Counted from the stretch's first letter, positions 28,992 through 37,640 are shown. The stretch is DNA of 64,000 nucleotides from Deltaproteobacteria bacterium (GCA_020632995.1 JACKEN010000001.1:372001-436000), one strand, 5' to 3'. Notes: generated by a model from the letters alone, not told the origin. Translations and numbers: made by a program.

Positions 28992-30668
28992 GTGAGCATC
29001 TCGGCCCCGATTCTCGTCAGCCTCGCGGCCTTCGTGCCCCTGCCCGGCACCAGCAGCGTGTCGGTGCCGATGCAGCCCCCGCTGGCGTGCGAGCCGTGCC
29101 ACGGGGACCTCGACGGCGGGGCCTTCGACACCTGGAAGGGCAGCGTCATGGGGCACGCGGCCCGCGATCCGCTCTACCTCGCCGCCCTGAGCGAGGCCGA
29201 GCGCGACGTCCCGGGGGTGGGCGACTACTGCCTGCGCTGCCACGCCCCCGAGGCCTGGGTGCAAGGCCGCTGCTTCCCCACCGACGGCCAGCGCCTGCTC
29301 CCGGAGGACAGCGGGGTGACCTGCGCGACCTGCCACCGGATGCGCGAGTCTCCCTGGCAGCGGAACGGGCAGTTCTGGCTGGCCGAGGACCTCGTCTACC
29401 GCGGCCCCTACGCCGAGACCCCGGCCCCCCACGAGTGGGCCCAGTCGGACTTCATCTCGGACTCCCGGCTCTGCGGCACCTGCCACGACCTCCGAAACCC
29501 CCTGGTGCGGCGCCTCGACCTCGACGGCCAGGACACCGGGCAGCCCTTCCCCGAGCAGACCACCTACACCGAGTGGGCCACCAGCGCCTTCGCCGCCGGC
29601 CCCCAGGCCCGCTCCTGCCAGAGCTGCCACATGCCGGAGGGGGAGGGGGTGGTGGGGCGCACCGGCCCGATCCGCACGGATCGCTCCGATCACGGCATCG
29701 CGGGGGCGAACACCTTCCTGCCCGCCGCCATCGCGTTCCTGTACCCCGAGCTGGGGCTGGGGGAGGCCCTGGCCCTGGGCGAGGCCGCCAACCGCGAGAG
29801 CCTGGCCCGGGCCGCGACCCTGACGGTGGAGGCCGCGCCAGGGATGGTGCAGCGTGGGGTGCCGGTGTCGCTGACCTTCCGGATCACCAACCTCACCGGC
29901 CACAAGCTCCCCACCGGCTACCCCGAGGGGCGGCGGATGTGGCTCGAGGTCCGGGCGCCGGACCTCGGCCTGGCCCGGGGCACCTACGACGCGCTGGCCG
30001 ACGCCATCGCCGCGCCCGCCGCCCTCTACCGGGCGGTGCACGGCCAGCGGGGGATCGGGCCCGGCTACCGGCTGGCCCTGAACGACACCATCTACTTCGA
30101 CAACCGCATCCCGCCCCAGGGCTTCGTGCCGACCGCCACCACCGCGCCGGTGGGCAAGGTCTACCCGGAGGTGGCGCCAGGGATCCTCGCCCACTGGGAC
30201 GACGTCACGGTGACCGGCACCGTCGCCTGCGACAGCCCCGCGATGGAGGTCCACGTGGACGCGGTGCTCTGGTACCAGACCGTCACCAAGGTCTACGTGG
30301 ACAGCCTCGTGCGCGACCAGGCGGGCTCGATCCGGGGCCAGACCCTCGAGATCGCGTACCAGGAGGTGAACCCGGGCCCGGAGGAGATGGCCCGGGTGAG
30401 CGTGCGGATCCCGGTGGACTCCATCGTCGGCTGCGACCCGCCGGACGCGGGGACGCCCGACACCGGGGTCGAACCGGACGCGGGCAGGCCCGACACGGGG
30501 GTGGATGCCGGGGTGGCGGCGCCGGACGCGGGCCAACCGGAGATGAGCGACGGAGGCTGTGACTGTCAGGAAACCGGGGGCGGCCCAGTTGGTCTGACCG
30601 GGCTCGCCCTGCTATGCCTGGGGGCGGCCCTCGCGCGACGCGCGCGGCCGAGGAAAGACCCGAAGTGA
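28992..30668 (+). CDS. Five-heme cytochrome c with MYXO-CTERM-like tail
   Basis: A 558-residue exported multiheme cytochrome starting at GTG. CxxCH heme sites are at about residues 33, 80, 111, 161 and 209 (CEPCH, CLRCH, CATCH, CGTCH, CQSCH), as in the cytochrome c554-like class. After residue 260 comes a beta-rich region (TFRITNLTGHKLPTGYPEGR) often found in such cytochromes. An Asp/Pro/Thr linker and a Cys-containing hydrophobic tail with Arg cluster follow, suggesting surface anchoring. The downstream radical SAM gene overlaps by 4 bp. By context it may take the electron-accepting role that the diheme alpha subunit has in quinohemoprotein amine dehydrogenase; inference. Confidence 0.88.
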   Translation: MSISAPILVSLAAFVPLPGTSSVSVPMQPPLACEPCHGDLDGGAFDTWKGSVMGHAARDPLYLAALSEAERDVPGVGDYCLRCHAPEAWVQGRCFPTDGQRLLPEDSGVTCATCHRMRESPWQRNGQFWLAEDLVYRGPYAETPAPHEWAQSDFISDSRLCGTCHDLRNPLVRRLDLDGQDTGQPFPEQTTYTEWATSAFAAGPQARSCQSCHMPEGEGVVGRTGPIRTDRSDHGIAGANTFLPAAIAFLYPELGLGEALALGEAANRESLARAATLTVEAAPGMVQRGVPVSLTFRITNLTGHKLPTGYPEGRRMWLEVRAPDLGLARGTYDALADAIAAPAALYRAVHGQRGIGPGYRLALNDTIYFDNRIPPQGFVPTATTAPVGKVYPEVAPGILAHWDDVTVTGTVACDSPAMEVHVDAVLWYQTVTKVYVDSLVRDQAGSIRGQTLEIAYQEVNPGPEEMARVSVRIPVDSIVGCDPPDAGTPDTGVEPDAGRPDTGVDAGVAAPDAGQPEMSDGGCDCQETGGGPVGLTGLALLCLGAALARRARPRKDPK

Positions 30669-32137
30669 CCGCCGAGCTCGTCCCCATGCCCGCTCCGCCC
30701 CGGGATCTGCTCCGGGTGGCCCGCTTCTTCCCGTTCGAGGAGGGCGGGCGGCGCCTGATGTTCGTGGTCGACAACGCCGCGTTCTGCGCCCTCGACGAGG
30801 CCTCGTGGCGCCTCGCCCAGCACCTGATCGGTCAGGAGCGGGCGCGGCGGAGCGAGCTGTTGGCCCTCCTCGATGACCTGCCCCCGGCGGAGGCGGAGGA
30901 GGCGGTGCTCGGCTTCGAGCAGCTCGAGATCCTGCTCCCGCACGACTTCCCGCTGTACAGCCGGGACCAGGTCCCGGTGACGGTGGAGCCGCTGTCCACC
31001 CTGGTCCTGCACGTGAGCCACGACTGCAACATGCGTTGCGGCTACTGCTACGCGGACTACGGGCGCTACGGCGGCGACTACGGCTACATGACCCCGGAGC
31101 AGGCGGTGGCCCACACCGAGCGCTTCTTCGATCAGCTGGGCTCGGGCCGGACGGTGCAGATGACCTTCTTCGGGGGCGAGCCCCTGATGAACATGCCGGT
31201 GGTGTACGCGGCCCACGCCTACGCCAAGGAGCGCGCGGCCCGGGAGGGCAGGGTGATCGGCTTCGGCCTCACCACCAACGGGACCCTCCTCACCCGGGAG
31301 CTGGTGGAGTTCTTCGAGCAGGAGCGCTTCGCGCTCACCCTCAGCATCGACGGCCCCCCGGACGTGAACGATCGGCTCCGGCCGATCCAGGACGGCAGCA
31401 AGAGCTACGACGTGATCATCCAGCGGGTGAAGGAGAGCGGGGTGCAGGCGAACGCCCGCGTCACCCTGACCCGCAAGTGCCTGGACGTGCCACGCATCGT
31501 CCGCCACCTGGTCGACGTCGGGTTCCGCGAGGTGGGGGTGTCGCCGGTGGCGAGCGGCCACGCCCGCTTCGACCTCGACGACGACGATCTGCAGGTCCTG
31601 TTGCGCGGCGTCACCGAGCTCGCGGACGACTTCGTGGCCTGGGCGAAGGAGGGGAAGATCTTCCCCTTCTCGAACATCCGCACCGTGGTCGAGCAGATCG
31701 CGTCCGGCGACCCCCGGGCCATGCCCTGCGGGGCGGCCACGCGGCTGGTGGCGGCGGACAACAAGGGGGGCCTGTACGCCTGCCACCGGCTGGTGGGGCA
31801 GGAGGAGTTCCGGATGGGCTCCCTCGAGGAGGGGGTGGATCCGGAGCGGCGCTTCCAGCTCCTGAAGCGGATCCAGCCCCGGGACCGGGCCCCCTGCCAG
31901 ACCTGCTGGGCCCGCTACCTGTGCGGCGGCGGCTGCCACCACATCGCGTGGCTGCACTCCGACAAGGACGCCACCGCGCCGTGGACGATCAGCGATGGGT
32001 TCTGTGACTTCCTGAGGGGCTGGTATCGGCTGGGCCTTCACACGTACGCGCGGCTGTTGGAGGAGGCCCCCGGGGCCTTGGAGGTGCTCTTGAAGAAGCG
32101 CAGCCCCTCCGCGTGCAGCCAGCCCCAGGGGCAGTGA
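30665..32137 (+). CDS. Radical SAM/SPASM maturase, QhpD-like
   Basis: A 490-residue radical SAM enzyme. The GTG at 30665 overlaps the cytochrome stop (GTGA) and has AGGAAAG 7 nt upstream. The [4Fe-4S]-SAM motif is CNMRCGYCY (Cys121, 125, 128). MTFFGGEPLMN, LTTNGTLLT and LSIDGPPDVNDRLRP follow the family plan. A SPASM domain begins near Cys355 (CGAATRL, GLYACHRLVGQEE, PCQTCWARYLCGGGCHH). This layout and wording closely match QhpD, which forms Cys-to-Asp/Glu thioether crosslinks in the gamma subunit of quinohemoprotein amine dehydrogenase. The beta-propeller gene follows after 10 bp. Confidence 0.88.
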   Translation: MTAELVPMPAPPRDLLRVARFFPFEEGGRRLMFVVDNAAFCALDEASWRLAQHLIGQERARRSELLALLDDLPPAEAEEAVLGFEQLEILLPHDFPLYSRDQVPVTVEPLSTLVLHVSHDCNMRCGYCYADYGRYGGDYGYMTPEQAVAHTERFFDQLGSGRTVQMTFFGGEPLMNMPVVYAAHAYAKERAAREGRVIGFGLTTNGTLLTRELVEFFEQERFALTLSIDGPPDVNDRLRPIQDGSKSYDVIIQRVKESGVQANARVTLTRKCLDVPRIVRHLVDVGFREVGVSPVASGHARFDLDDDDLQVLLRGVTELADDFVAWAKEGKIFPFSNIRTVVEQIASGDPRAMPCGAATRLVAADNKGGLYACHRLVGQEEFRMGSLEEGVDPERRFQLLKRIQPRDRAPCQTCWARYLCGGGCHHIAWLHSDKDATAPWTISDGFCDFLRGWYRLGLHTYARLLEEAPGALEVLLKKRSPSACSQPQGQ

Positions 32138-32147
32138 GGAGAGTTCG

Positions 32148-33236
32148 ATGGTGAAGATGGGTTGGCGAGGTTCGGCAAGTTGGGTTGCGGTGTTCGCGCT
32201 GACGGCGTGGGCCGTCGCGTGCAAGAGCAAGGACGATGGCGCGGCCTCGGCCAAGGCCGCGCGGGCGGTCGAGGCCAAGCCGGCCCCCACCCTGGTCTTC
32301 GCGGCGTCCTCGAACCTGCGGGTGCTGGACGGGGACGCCGGCCAGGTGGTTGGGCGCCTCGACATGCTGAAGACGGTCAACGAGATCGCCTTCAGCCGCG
32401 ACGGCGCCACCGCGTACCTGGCGGCGAGCGACGGGGTGCGGGCGGTGGACACCACCACCTTCGAGCTGAAGGCCAAGCTCACCGAGAACCCCGCCCGCTT
32501 CGTGGAGCTGTCGGACGACGGCGCCCGCCTCTTCGTCCTCGAGCACTTCGTCACCAAGAACGAGGACGGCACCCGCACGGTGCACCCGTTCTCGATGGTG
32601 ACCCTCGAGGTGGCGACCGGCGCGGTGCTCTCCAAGGTCGAGATCGGTGATCGGGTCCGCTACGCGCGGCCCTCCGAGGGGCCGGGGCGGCACAGCCTGG
32701 TGGTGTACGAGTCGAACGAGGTGGTGCTGGGCCGGCCCACCGAGCCCCTCGGGAAGGGGCGGGAGCTGAACCCCGCGGCGGGGATCCAGCCCGAGGGGGC
32801 GTGGCAGATCCGCCAGACGGTGGCGTACCAGGCGGGGCACGTGTACCTCCCGGTCGAGGGGACCCCAGCCCGGATCATGGACGTGAACCTGGACTCGGGT
32901 GAGGTCCGGAACCTCTCGCTCGGCCGGCCGGCCGCCCTGCGCGGGCTGGCCCTGACCCCCGACGGCGCCACCGTGCTCGCCAACACCGGCGACGGCCTGG
33001 TGTGGCTGGACGCCGCCACCGGCGCGGTCACCGGGGAGCTCGCGCTCCCGGGCGGCCTGATGGGCTGCGCGGTCCGGGGCGACGGCAAGCAGGCGTTCAT
33101 CGCCAAGACCATCGACGAGAAGGGCGGCGCGGTGCTCACGGTGGACGTCGAGGCCAAGAGCCTCCTCGCCAAGGCCCACCTCGATGACATCTCGCCCTGG
33201 GCCATCGGCGTAGCCCCGGGCGCCTCGGCGCGATAG
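32148..33236 (+). CDS. Beta-propeller lipoprotein, possible amine dehydrogenase beta-like subunit
   Basis: A 362-residue lipoprotein (lipobox AVAC, Cys25) with YVTN-type propeller blades: NEIAFSRDGATAYLAASDGVRAVD, RFVELSDDGARLFVLE, ALRGLALTPDGATVLAN and so on, about seven blades. Quinohemoprotein amine dehydrogenase has a seven-bladed propeller beta subunit of ~340 residues, and in known operons it is encoded with qhpA, qhpD and qhpC. Position directly after the QhpD-like gene supports this role, though propellers are common and the lipid anchor is unusual. GAGGAG precedes the ATG. Confidence 0.75.
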   Translation: MVKMGWRGSASWVAVFALTAWAVACKSKDDGAASAKAARAVEAKPAPTLVFAASSNLRVLDGDAGQVVGRLDMLKTVNEIAFSRDGATAYLAASDGVRAVDTTTFELKAKLTENPARFVELSDDGARLFVLEHFVTKNEDGTRTVHPFSMVTLEVATGAVLSKVEIGDRVRYARPSEGPGRHSLVVYESNEVVLGRPTEPLGKGRELNPAAGIQPEGAWQIRQTVAYQAGHVYLPVEGTPARIMDVNLDSGEVRNLSLGRPAALRGLALTPDGATVLANTGDGLVWLDAATGAVTGELALPGGLMGCAVRGDGKQAFIAKTIDEKGGAVLTVDVEAKSLLAKAHLDDISPWAIGVAPGASAR

Positions 33237-33260
33237 AACCCCCATGTGAAGGACGCAGGG

Positions 33261-35132
33261 ATGGGGCGCGCTCGCGCCTCCTTCGGCTTCATCATCGGCG
33301 GCCTGGCCCTCGCCTCCGGGCTCGCCCTCCGGGGCGCGCTGACCTTGAAGCTCCCCACCCTCTTCGAGCAGGCTGCCTTGCACTGGGCGGCCCTCGCCCT
33401 CGCCCTCGCCGCGGTGCTCTCGGCGTGGCTGGCTCGGCCGTCCCGCGACGCGTTGCTGGAGTGGGGGCTGCTCCCGGTGGCGGCGCTGTTGGCCCTCGCG
33501 ATGCCGGGCCTGGCGGTGGTGGATCCGACCCGGGCGCAAGCCTACCTGCCGGGTGGCCTCGAGGCGGCGGGGGGCTTCGCGCTCATCGTGTCCGCGCTGC
33601 GCTTCTTTCGGGCCCAGGCCGAGCGGGCGGTGGCTCCGCTGCGCCTGGGCGAGAAGCGGAAGACCCGGCTGATCCGGGAGGGCCAGAAGAAGCGCCCCGA
33701 GGTCCCCGGCGCCGCGCTCGAGGCGGGTGACCTCATGGAGCTGAAGGCGGGGGCCGAGGTCCTCGCCGACGGCGAGGTCGTCGAGGGGTCGGGCTTCGTG
33801 GACGAGGCGGCGCTCCTCGGCCCCGGGCTGCCGACCGCCAAGAAGCCGGGCGATCCCGTGTTCGCGGGGTCGATCTCGTCTGCGCCGGAGCTGGTGGTGA
33901 AGGTGGCCCGACCGCTGGCCCGGTCGCTCCTGGCGCAGCGCGAGGGGGCGTTCCAGCCGGTGGTGGCGGAGCTCGGCGCGGCGGACCGCGGGGCCTGGAT
34001 CTGGGGCGGGCTCCTGATCGCCCTGGCCCTGTTGGCCGCGGCGACCCCCTTCGTGGGGCGTGAGGTCGCGCCGGCGTGGGGCGACATCCTCGCCACGTGG
34101 GCCGGGGTCGCGCTCGCGGTGGTGGCGGCGGCGCCGGCCCTGGCCGCGGGCCGGGCGAAGCTCGCCGCGGCGGCCGAGGCGCGCCGCGGGGGCCTGATGC
34201 TGAGCCGGGCCAAGGATCTCGAGGATCTGATGCGGGCTCGGCGCTGGCAGATCGACCCGCACCTGCTCGCCGCGCCGGGGAAGGTCGAGGTGGTGGTGTA
34301 CGGCGACACCCCGGCCGACACCCTGCTCGCGGTGGCGGACGCCCTCTTGAGCGAGAGCTTCGGCCCTGAGCAGACGTCCCTGCGCGAGGCGCTGAAGGCC
34401 AAGAACCTCGAGCGCCTGGCCGTCGCGGCCACACGCAAGGACGACGCCCTGTGGCGCGGCACGGTGAACGGGCGCCGTTGGTACCTCGGCTTCGAGGCCG
34501 CGGTGGAGGCGCAAGCCGAGTTGACGGCGGACATGAAGAGCCCGCTCGAGTTCCTGCGCGACCAGGGCCACACCGTGTACCTGCTCGGGCGTGACGACGG
34601 CGGGGTGCTCGGCGCGCTCGGGATCTCGGTGGGGGCGGAGCCCGAGGCGGTGAAGGCGGCGAAGGCCCTGAGCGCCACCCTCATGCCGGGCCTCCCGGAC
34701 GGCACGCGACAGGCGGTGGCCAAGGCGGCCGGCGTCACCTGCGACGGCCCGCCCCTCGGGCGCCACGACGCGACGCTGCTCACTCCCCACGCCGAGCTCC
34801 CCAGCTCCGGCGCCCGGATCCGGGTGGTGGAGCCGGCGCTGGACCTGGACCTGCCCGCGCGCTCCGCTCCCCGCGTGCTCCGCCCCGGCTTGCCGCGCCT
34901 CGCCGAGCGCCTGCCGCGGCTCCCCGAGCTCAGGCAAGAGGCCTTGCGCCGAACCTGGGTGGTGGCGCTCCTCCCGCCGGTGCTGACAGCGGGGCTGGCG
35001 TGGCTCAACGTGCTCGGGCCGGGCCTCGGCGCGCTGGTGGGGTTGGGCGCGGTGCTGTTCGCGGGCCGGGCCTACGCGGTGGCGGGTGGGGCGGAGGCGT
35101 CGGCCGAGGCAACCGAGGACGCTGCCGCTTGA
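33261..35132 (+). CDS. Degenerate P-type ATPase-like membrane protein (pseudoenzyme)
   Basis: A 623-residue membrane protein (ATG with AAGGA 7 nt upstream). Four N-terminal helices precede an actuator-like domain: GDLMELKAGAEVLADGEVVEG, then VDEAALLGPGLP where active pumps have DESxLTGES. Two helices follow with VVAAAPALAAG in place of the CPC transport motif. After the GGLMLSRAKDLEDL segment (pumps: GILxKxxxxLE) the phosphorylation motif DKTGTLT is absent; WQIDPHLLAAPGKVEVV lies there. Two C-terminal helices remain. The P1B (heavy-metal) ATPase plan is thus kept but every catalytic motif is lost. It lies downstream of the cytochrome/QhpD genes; its role is unknown. Confidence 0.78.
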   Translation: MGRARASFGFIIGGLALASGLALRGALTLKLPTLFEQAALHWAALALALAAVLSAWLARPSRDALLEWGLLPVAALLALAMPGLAVVDPTRAQAYLPGGLEAAGGFALIVSALRFFRAQAERAVAPLRLGEKRKTRLIREGQKKRPEVPGAALEAGDLMELKAGAEVLADGEVVEGSGFVDEAALLGPGLPTAKKPGDPVFAGSISSAPELVVKVARPLARSLLAQREGAFQPVVAELGAADRGAWIWGGLLIALALLAAATPFVGREVAPAWGDILATWAGVALAVVAAAPALAAGRAKLAAAAEARRGGLMLSRAKDLEDLMRARRWQIDPHLLAAPGKVEVVVYGDTPADTLLAVADALLSESFGPEQTSLREALKAKNLERLAVAATRKDDALWRGTVNGRRWYLGFEAAVEAQAELTADMKSPLEFLRDQGHTVYLLGRDDGGVLGALGISVGAEPEAVKAAKALSATLMPGLPDGTRQAVAKAAGVTCDGPPLGRHDATLLTPHAELPSSGARIRVVEPALDLDLPARSAPRVLRPGLPRLAERLPRLPELRQEALRRTWVVALLPPVLTAGLAWLNVLGPGLGALVGLGAVLFAGRAYAVAGGAEASAEATEDAAA

Positions 35133-35260
35133 CGGCGGCGTCTGCGCAGCCGTCCGGCCCACGCCCGGACGCGTCCGGTCACGTCCGGGGTGGGTGGCAT
35201 TGAATCCGAGGCCTGGCCGGTGGCACGGTTCTCGCTAACGTGGGATGCGGAGATGGGGGC

Positions 35261-37243
35261 ATGCTGACAGACCGTGGCCTGGTTCGCCCGCACGCGCCCA
35301 AACGGGCGTGGTGGCCGCTGCTTTGGGGGTTGGCCCTGGTGGGCCCTGCCGCGGGGTGCGGCGAGGTGCTGCTCGCGGAGGACTCGGGCGTGCACGCCGA
35401 CAGCGGCGTCACCGACGGTGACTCGGGCATCGCGCCCGATGGCGGCGCGACCGACCCCGACTCGGGCGCTCCGCCCGACGGCGGCGACGCTGGGGCCGCG
35501 CTGGACGCTGGGCCGGACGCCGAGGTCCCCGACTCCGGGCACGAGGATGCCGAGGCCCTCGACAGCGGCGACCTCGACGCGGGCTTCGAGGACACCGGGC
35601 CCGTCGACACCGGGGCCCAGGACAGCGGCCCGGCGGACGTCGGGTCTCCGGACGGCGGCCTCTACACCGTGACCCTTGCCCCCACTGGGCCCGGCGGCCT
35701 CACCGTGGTCGGCGCGGGGGTGACCTGCCCGGGCCAGTGCACCCTATCCGTGCCCGCAGGCGCGACCCTCACCGTCCAGGCCCAGCCCGACGCCCAGGGG
35801 CGCCTCGACGCCTGGCTCAGCCCCGCCGCCTGCGTGGGGCAGGGCGGCTCGTGCAACTTCTCCGTCAACTCGGACGTCACGGTGGGCGCGGAGTTCGTCC
35901 TCGTCGACTACGACCTCGAGGTCCGCATCGCGGCGGGCACCGGGACCGGCGTGGTGCTCGCCGCCCCGAGCCTCGACTGCCCCGGCGCTTGCGTTGCAAG
36001 CTACCCTGCGGGCACCTCGGTCGACCTGGAGGCCCACGGCGACCCCGGCAGCCGCTTCAGGCGCTGGCTGGGAGACTGCACTGGCACCGCCCGGACATGC
36101 ACGGTGAGCATGAGCCAGGCGCGGCTGGTCTTCGCCGAGTTCGAGTCGGTGCCGCAGCTGGTGAGCAACGGGCAGGCGGCATCGTTGGTGCTCGGGCAGG
36201 CGGACTTCACGTCGCAGGACGACGGGACCGTGATCACGGGCGGGCGAACGGACTTCCCGACCCACTGCGCGACGGATGGGAGTCGGTTGTTCCTGTCGGA
36301 GTATTTGCGCAAGCGCGTCCTTGGGTGGAACAGCGTCCCGCAGCTCTCCGGAACCTCCGCGGACTTCGCGCTCGGGCAGAACAACATGGTCAGCGTAGTG
36401 ACGCGGCCTCTCGGCCAGAACTCGTTGCGGGGCCCGGGAGGCCTCGCGATCTTCGGCGGGCGGCTCTATGCTTTGGACGAGTCTGCACGAGTCCTGGTCT
36501 GGGACTCGCTCCCCGCTCAAGGTAGCAGTCTGCCAGACCGTGTTCTGATGCAGTCAGCCTGGACGACGGCAATGACAGGCGTTAGCGCGGATCATGTCGC
36601 CTCTGCCAACGACCTCGCTGTGTCGGCAGGTCGGCTTGCCGTCGCGGACTCCGCCAGCCGAGTCCTGCTCTGGAACCAGGTGCCGACATCCGGCGGCCTC
36701 GTTCCTGCGGACACAGTCCTCGGGCAGCCCACATTCACGAGCGCGGTCGGGGTCCACCCGCCGACCGCGAGTTCTCTGGGCGGCCCAAGCGGGGTCGCGC
36801 TCGATGGATCGGGGCGGCTCGCAGTGGCCGACACCTTCAACAGCCGGATCTTGATCTGGAACACCTTCCCGACTCAGAACAATCAACCAGCGGACATCGT
36901 CTTGGGTCAGACATCGTTCAGCGCCTCAGCCGAGAACGCAGGGCAGCCAACGCCCAATGCGGTCGGGCTGTCAGTCCCGAGGGACGTGGTGTTCACGTCG
37001 GACTCCCTTGTTGTATCGGACTATGGCAATCAGCGGGTGGTACTCTGGACGCCGGTTCCGACGCGTTCCGGTGCCCCGGCCACAGCGGTGCTTGGGGCTC
37101 CGAGCTTGAACGTGCTGGGCGGCAACGGGCCAAGCGCCCAAGCGCTCAGCGTGTCGGAGTCGCTCTGCGTCTTTGGCAGCCAACTCTGGGTGGTCGACAG
37201 CGGCTACAACCGCCTGGTTCGGTTCGACCTCGCCCGACCCTGA
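35261..37243 (+). CDS. NHL-repeat surface lipoprotein with Asp-rich linker
   Basis: A 660-residue lipoprotein (lipobox AAGC). A ~100-residue linker built from DSG/DAG/DTG units follows. Next are two related beta modules (TCPGQCTLSVPAGATLTVQA; DCPGACVASYPAGTSVDLEA) like bacterial surface repeats. The C-terminal ~350 residues hold NHL-type propeller repeats with recurring ADxVLGQxxF and NxRVLLWNxxPT motifs. The linker half has nearly pure GC third positions while the propeller half is visibly less biased. It is convergent with the QhpC-like gene, 17 bp apart. The ligand is unknown. Confidence 0.82.
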   Translation: MLTDRGLVRPHAPKRAWWPLLWGLALVGPAAGCGEVLLAEDSGVHADSGVTDGDSGIAPDGGATDPDSGAPPDGGDAGAALDAGPDAEVPDSGHEDAEALDSGDLDAGFEDTGPVDTGAQDSGPADVGSPDGGLYTVTLAPTGPGGLTVVGAGVTCPGQCTLSVPAGATLTVQAQPDAQGRLDAWLSPAACVGQGGSCNFSVNSDVTVGAEFVLVDYDLEVRIAAGTGTGVVLAAPSLDCPGACVASYPAGTSVDLEAHGDPGSRFRRWLGDCTGTARTCTVSMSQARLVFAEFESVPQLVSNGQAASLVLGQADFTSQDDGTVITGGRTDFPTHCATDGSRLFLSEYLRKRVLGWNSVPQLSGTSADFALGQNNMVSVVTRPLGQNSLRGPGGLAIFGGRLYALDESARVLVWDSLPAQGSSLPDRVLMQSAWTTAMTGVSADHVASANDLAVSAGRLAVADSASRVLLWNQVPTSGGLVPADTVLGQPTFTSAVGVHPPTASSLGGPSGVALDGSGRLAVADTFNSRILIWNTFPTQNNQPADIVLGQTSFSASAENAGQPTPNAVGLSVPRDVVFTSDSLVVSDYGNQRVVLWTPVPTRSGAPATAVLGAPSLNVLGGNGPSAQALSVSESLCVFGSQLWVVDSGYNRLVRFDLARP

Positions 37244-37259
37244 TCAACGGGCGGGGGAT

Positions 37260-37547
37260 TCAGTAAACGGGGACCGATGCCAGGTCGTTCGAGAGGTTGG
37301 GGCAGTCGTCGAGCCACTCGGAGTGGCTGGTGCTATCCGGTACCTGGGCGGACCAGTAGCAGGGGTGGCATGCGCGGATGTCGTTCATCCACCCGCTGCT
37401 GCCGCACGGATCGATGCGGCCTGTTTGTCCCACCTCCCAGCCCGGCAGGAACCCCGGACAGCAGTCCCCGAAGGAGTAGGTGCGGGCGTCGTCGGGGGCC
37501 CGGCTGGCCAGGGTCTCGGCCTTCCGGTTGAGGGGCTTCAGGGCCAT
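37260..37547 (-). CDS. QhpC-like gamma subunit of quinohemoprotein amine dehydrogenase (CTQ precursor)
   Basis: A 95-residue Cys/Trp-rich protein. In the known gamma subunit (Paracoccus numbering, from memory) thioether links join Cys7-Glu16, Cys27-Asp33 and Cys41-Asp49, and CTQ forms from Cys37 and Trp43. Here the matching residues are Cys29-Glu38 (PGWEV), Cys48-Asp56, Cys63-Asp71 (AQVPD) and Cys60 with Trp65 (CHPCYW). The first ~28 residues (MALKPLNRKA...) look like a leader peptide. Differences: one residue fewer between the CTQ Cys and Trp, and two more in the second loop. GC-rich third positions support coding. The ATG has AGGTG 6 nt upstream. It lies apart from and opposite to the QhpD-like gene. 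Confidence 0.75.
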   Translation of the reverse strand: MALKPLNRKAETLASRAPDDARTYSFGDCCPGFLPGWEVGQTGRIDPCGSSGWMNDIRACHPCYWSAQVPDSTSHSEWLDDCPNLSNDLASVPVY

Positions 37548-37570
37548 CACGAACACCTATAACACAACTC

Positions 37571-37640
37571 GCAAGCGAGCGCGCAGCCGGGTGAAAGCCC
37601 GGCGGAGAGGGGTGGGACGGCTCCGCCGGCCCGGGACCCC
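37571..37640. repeat. REP-like palindromic repeat, single diverged copy
   Basis: Contains GCCGGGTGAAAGCCCGGC and GGTGGGACGGCTCCGCCGGC, shared with the repeat blocks at 40680 and 58248. It lies between the QhpC-like gene and the DgkA-like gene. Confidence 0.8.

Noticed and set aside
27225..30536. 1103-codon open frame on the minus strand
   Set aside because: Only the part up to 28823 is the real lipoprotein gene; the rest runs antisense through the cytochrome gene and has His/Arg/Gly-rich nonsense composition typical of GC-rich antisense frames.
31989..35162. 1057-codon minus-strand open frame
   Set aside because: Antisense to the QhpD-like, propeller and P-type ATPase-like genes, which have clear motifs; no recognisable domain in the antisense frame.
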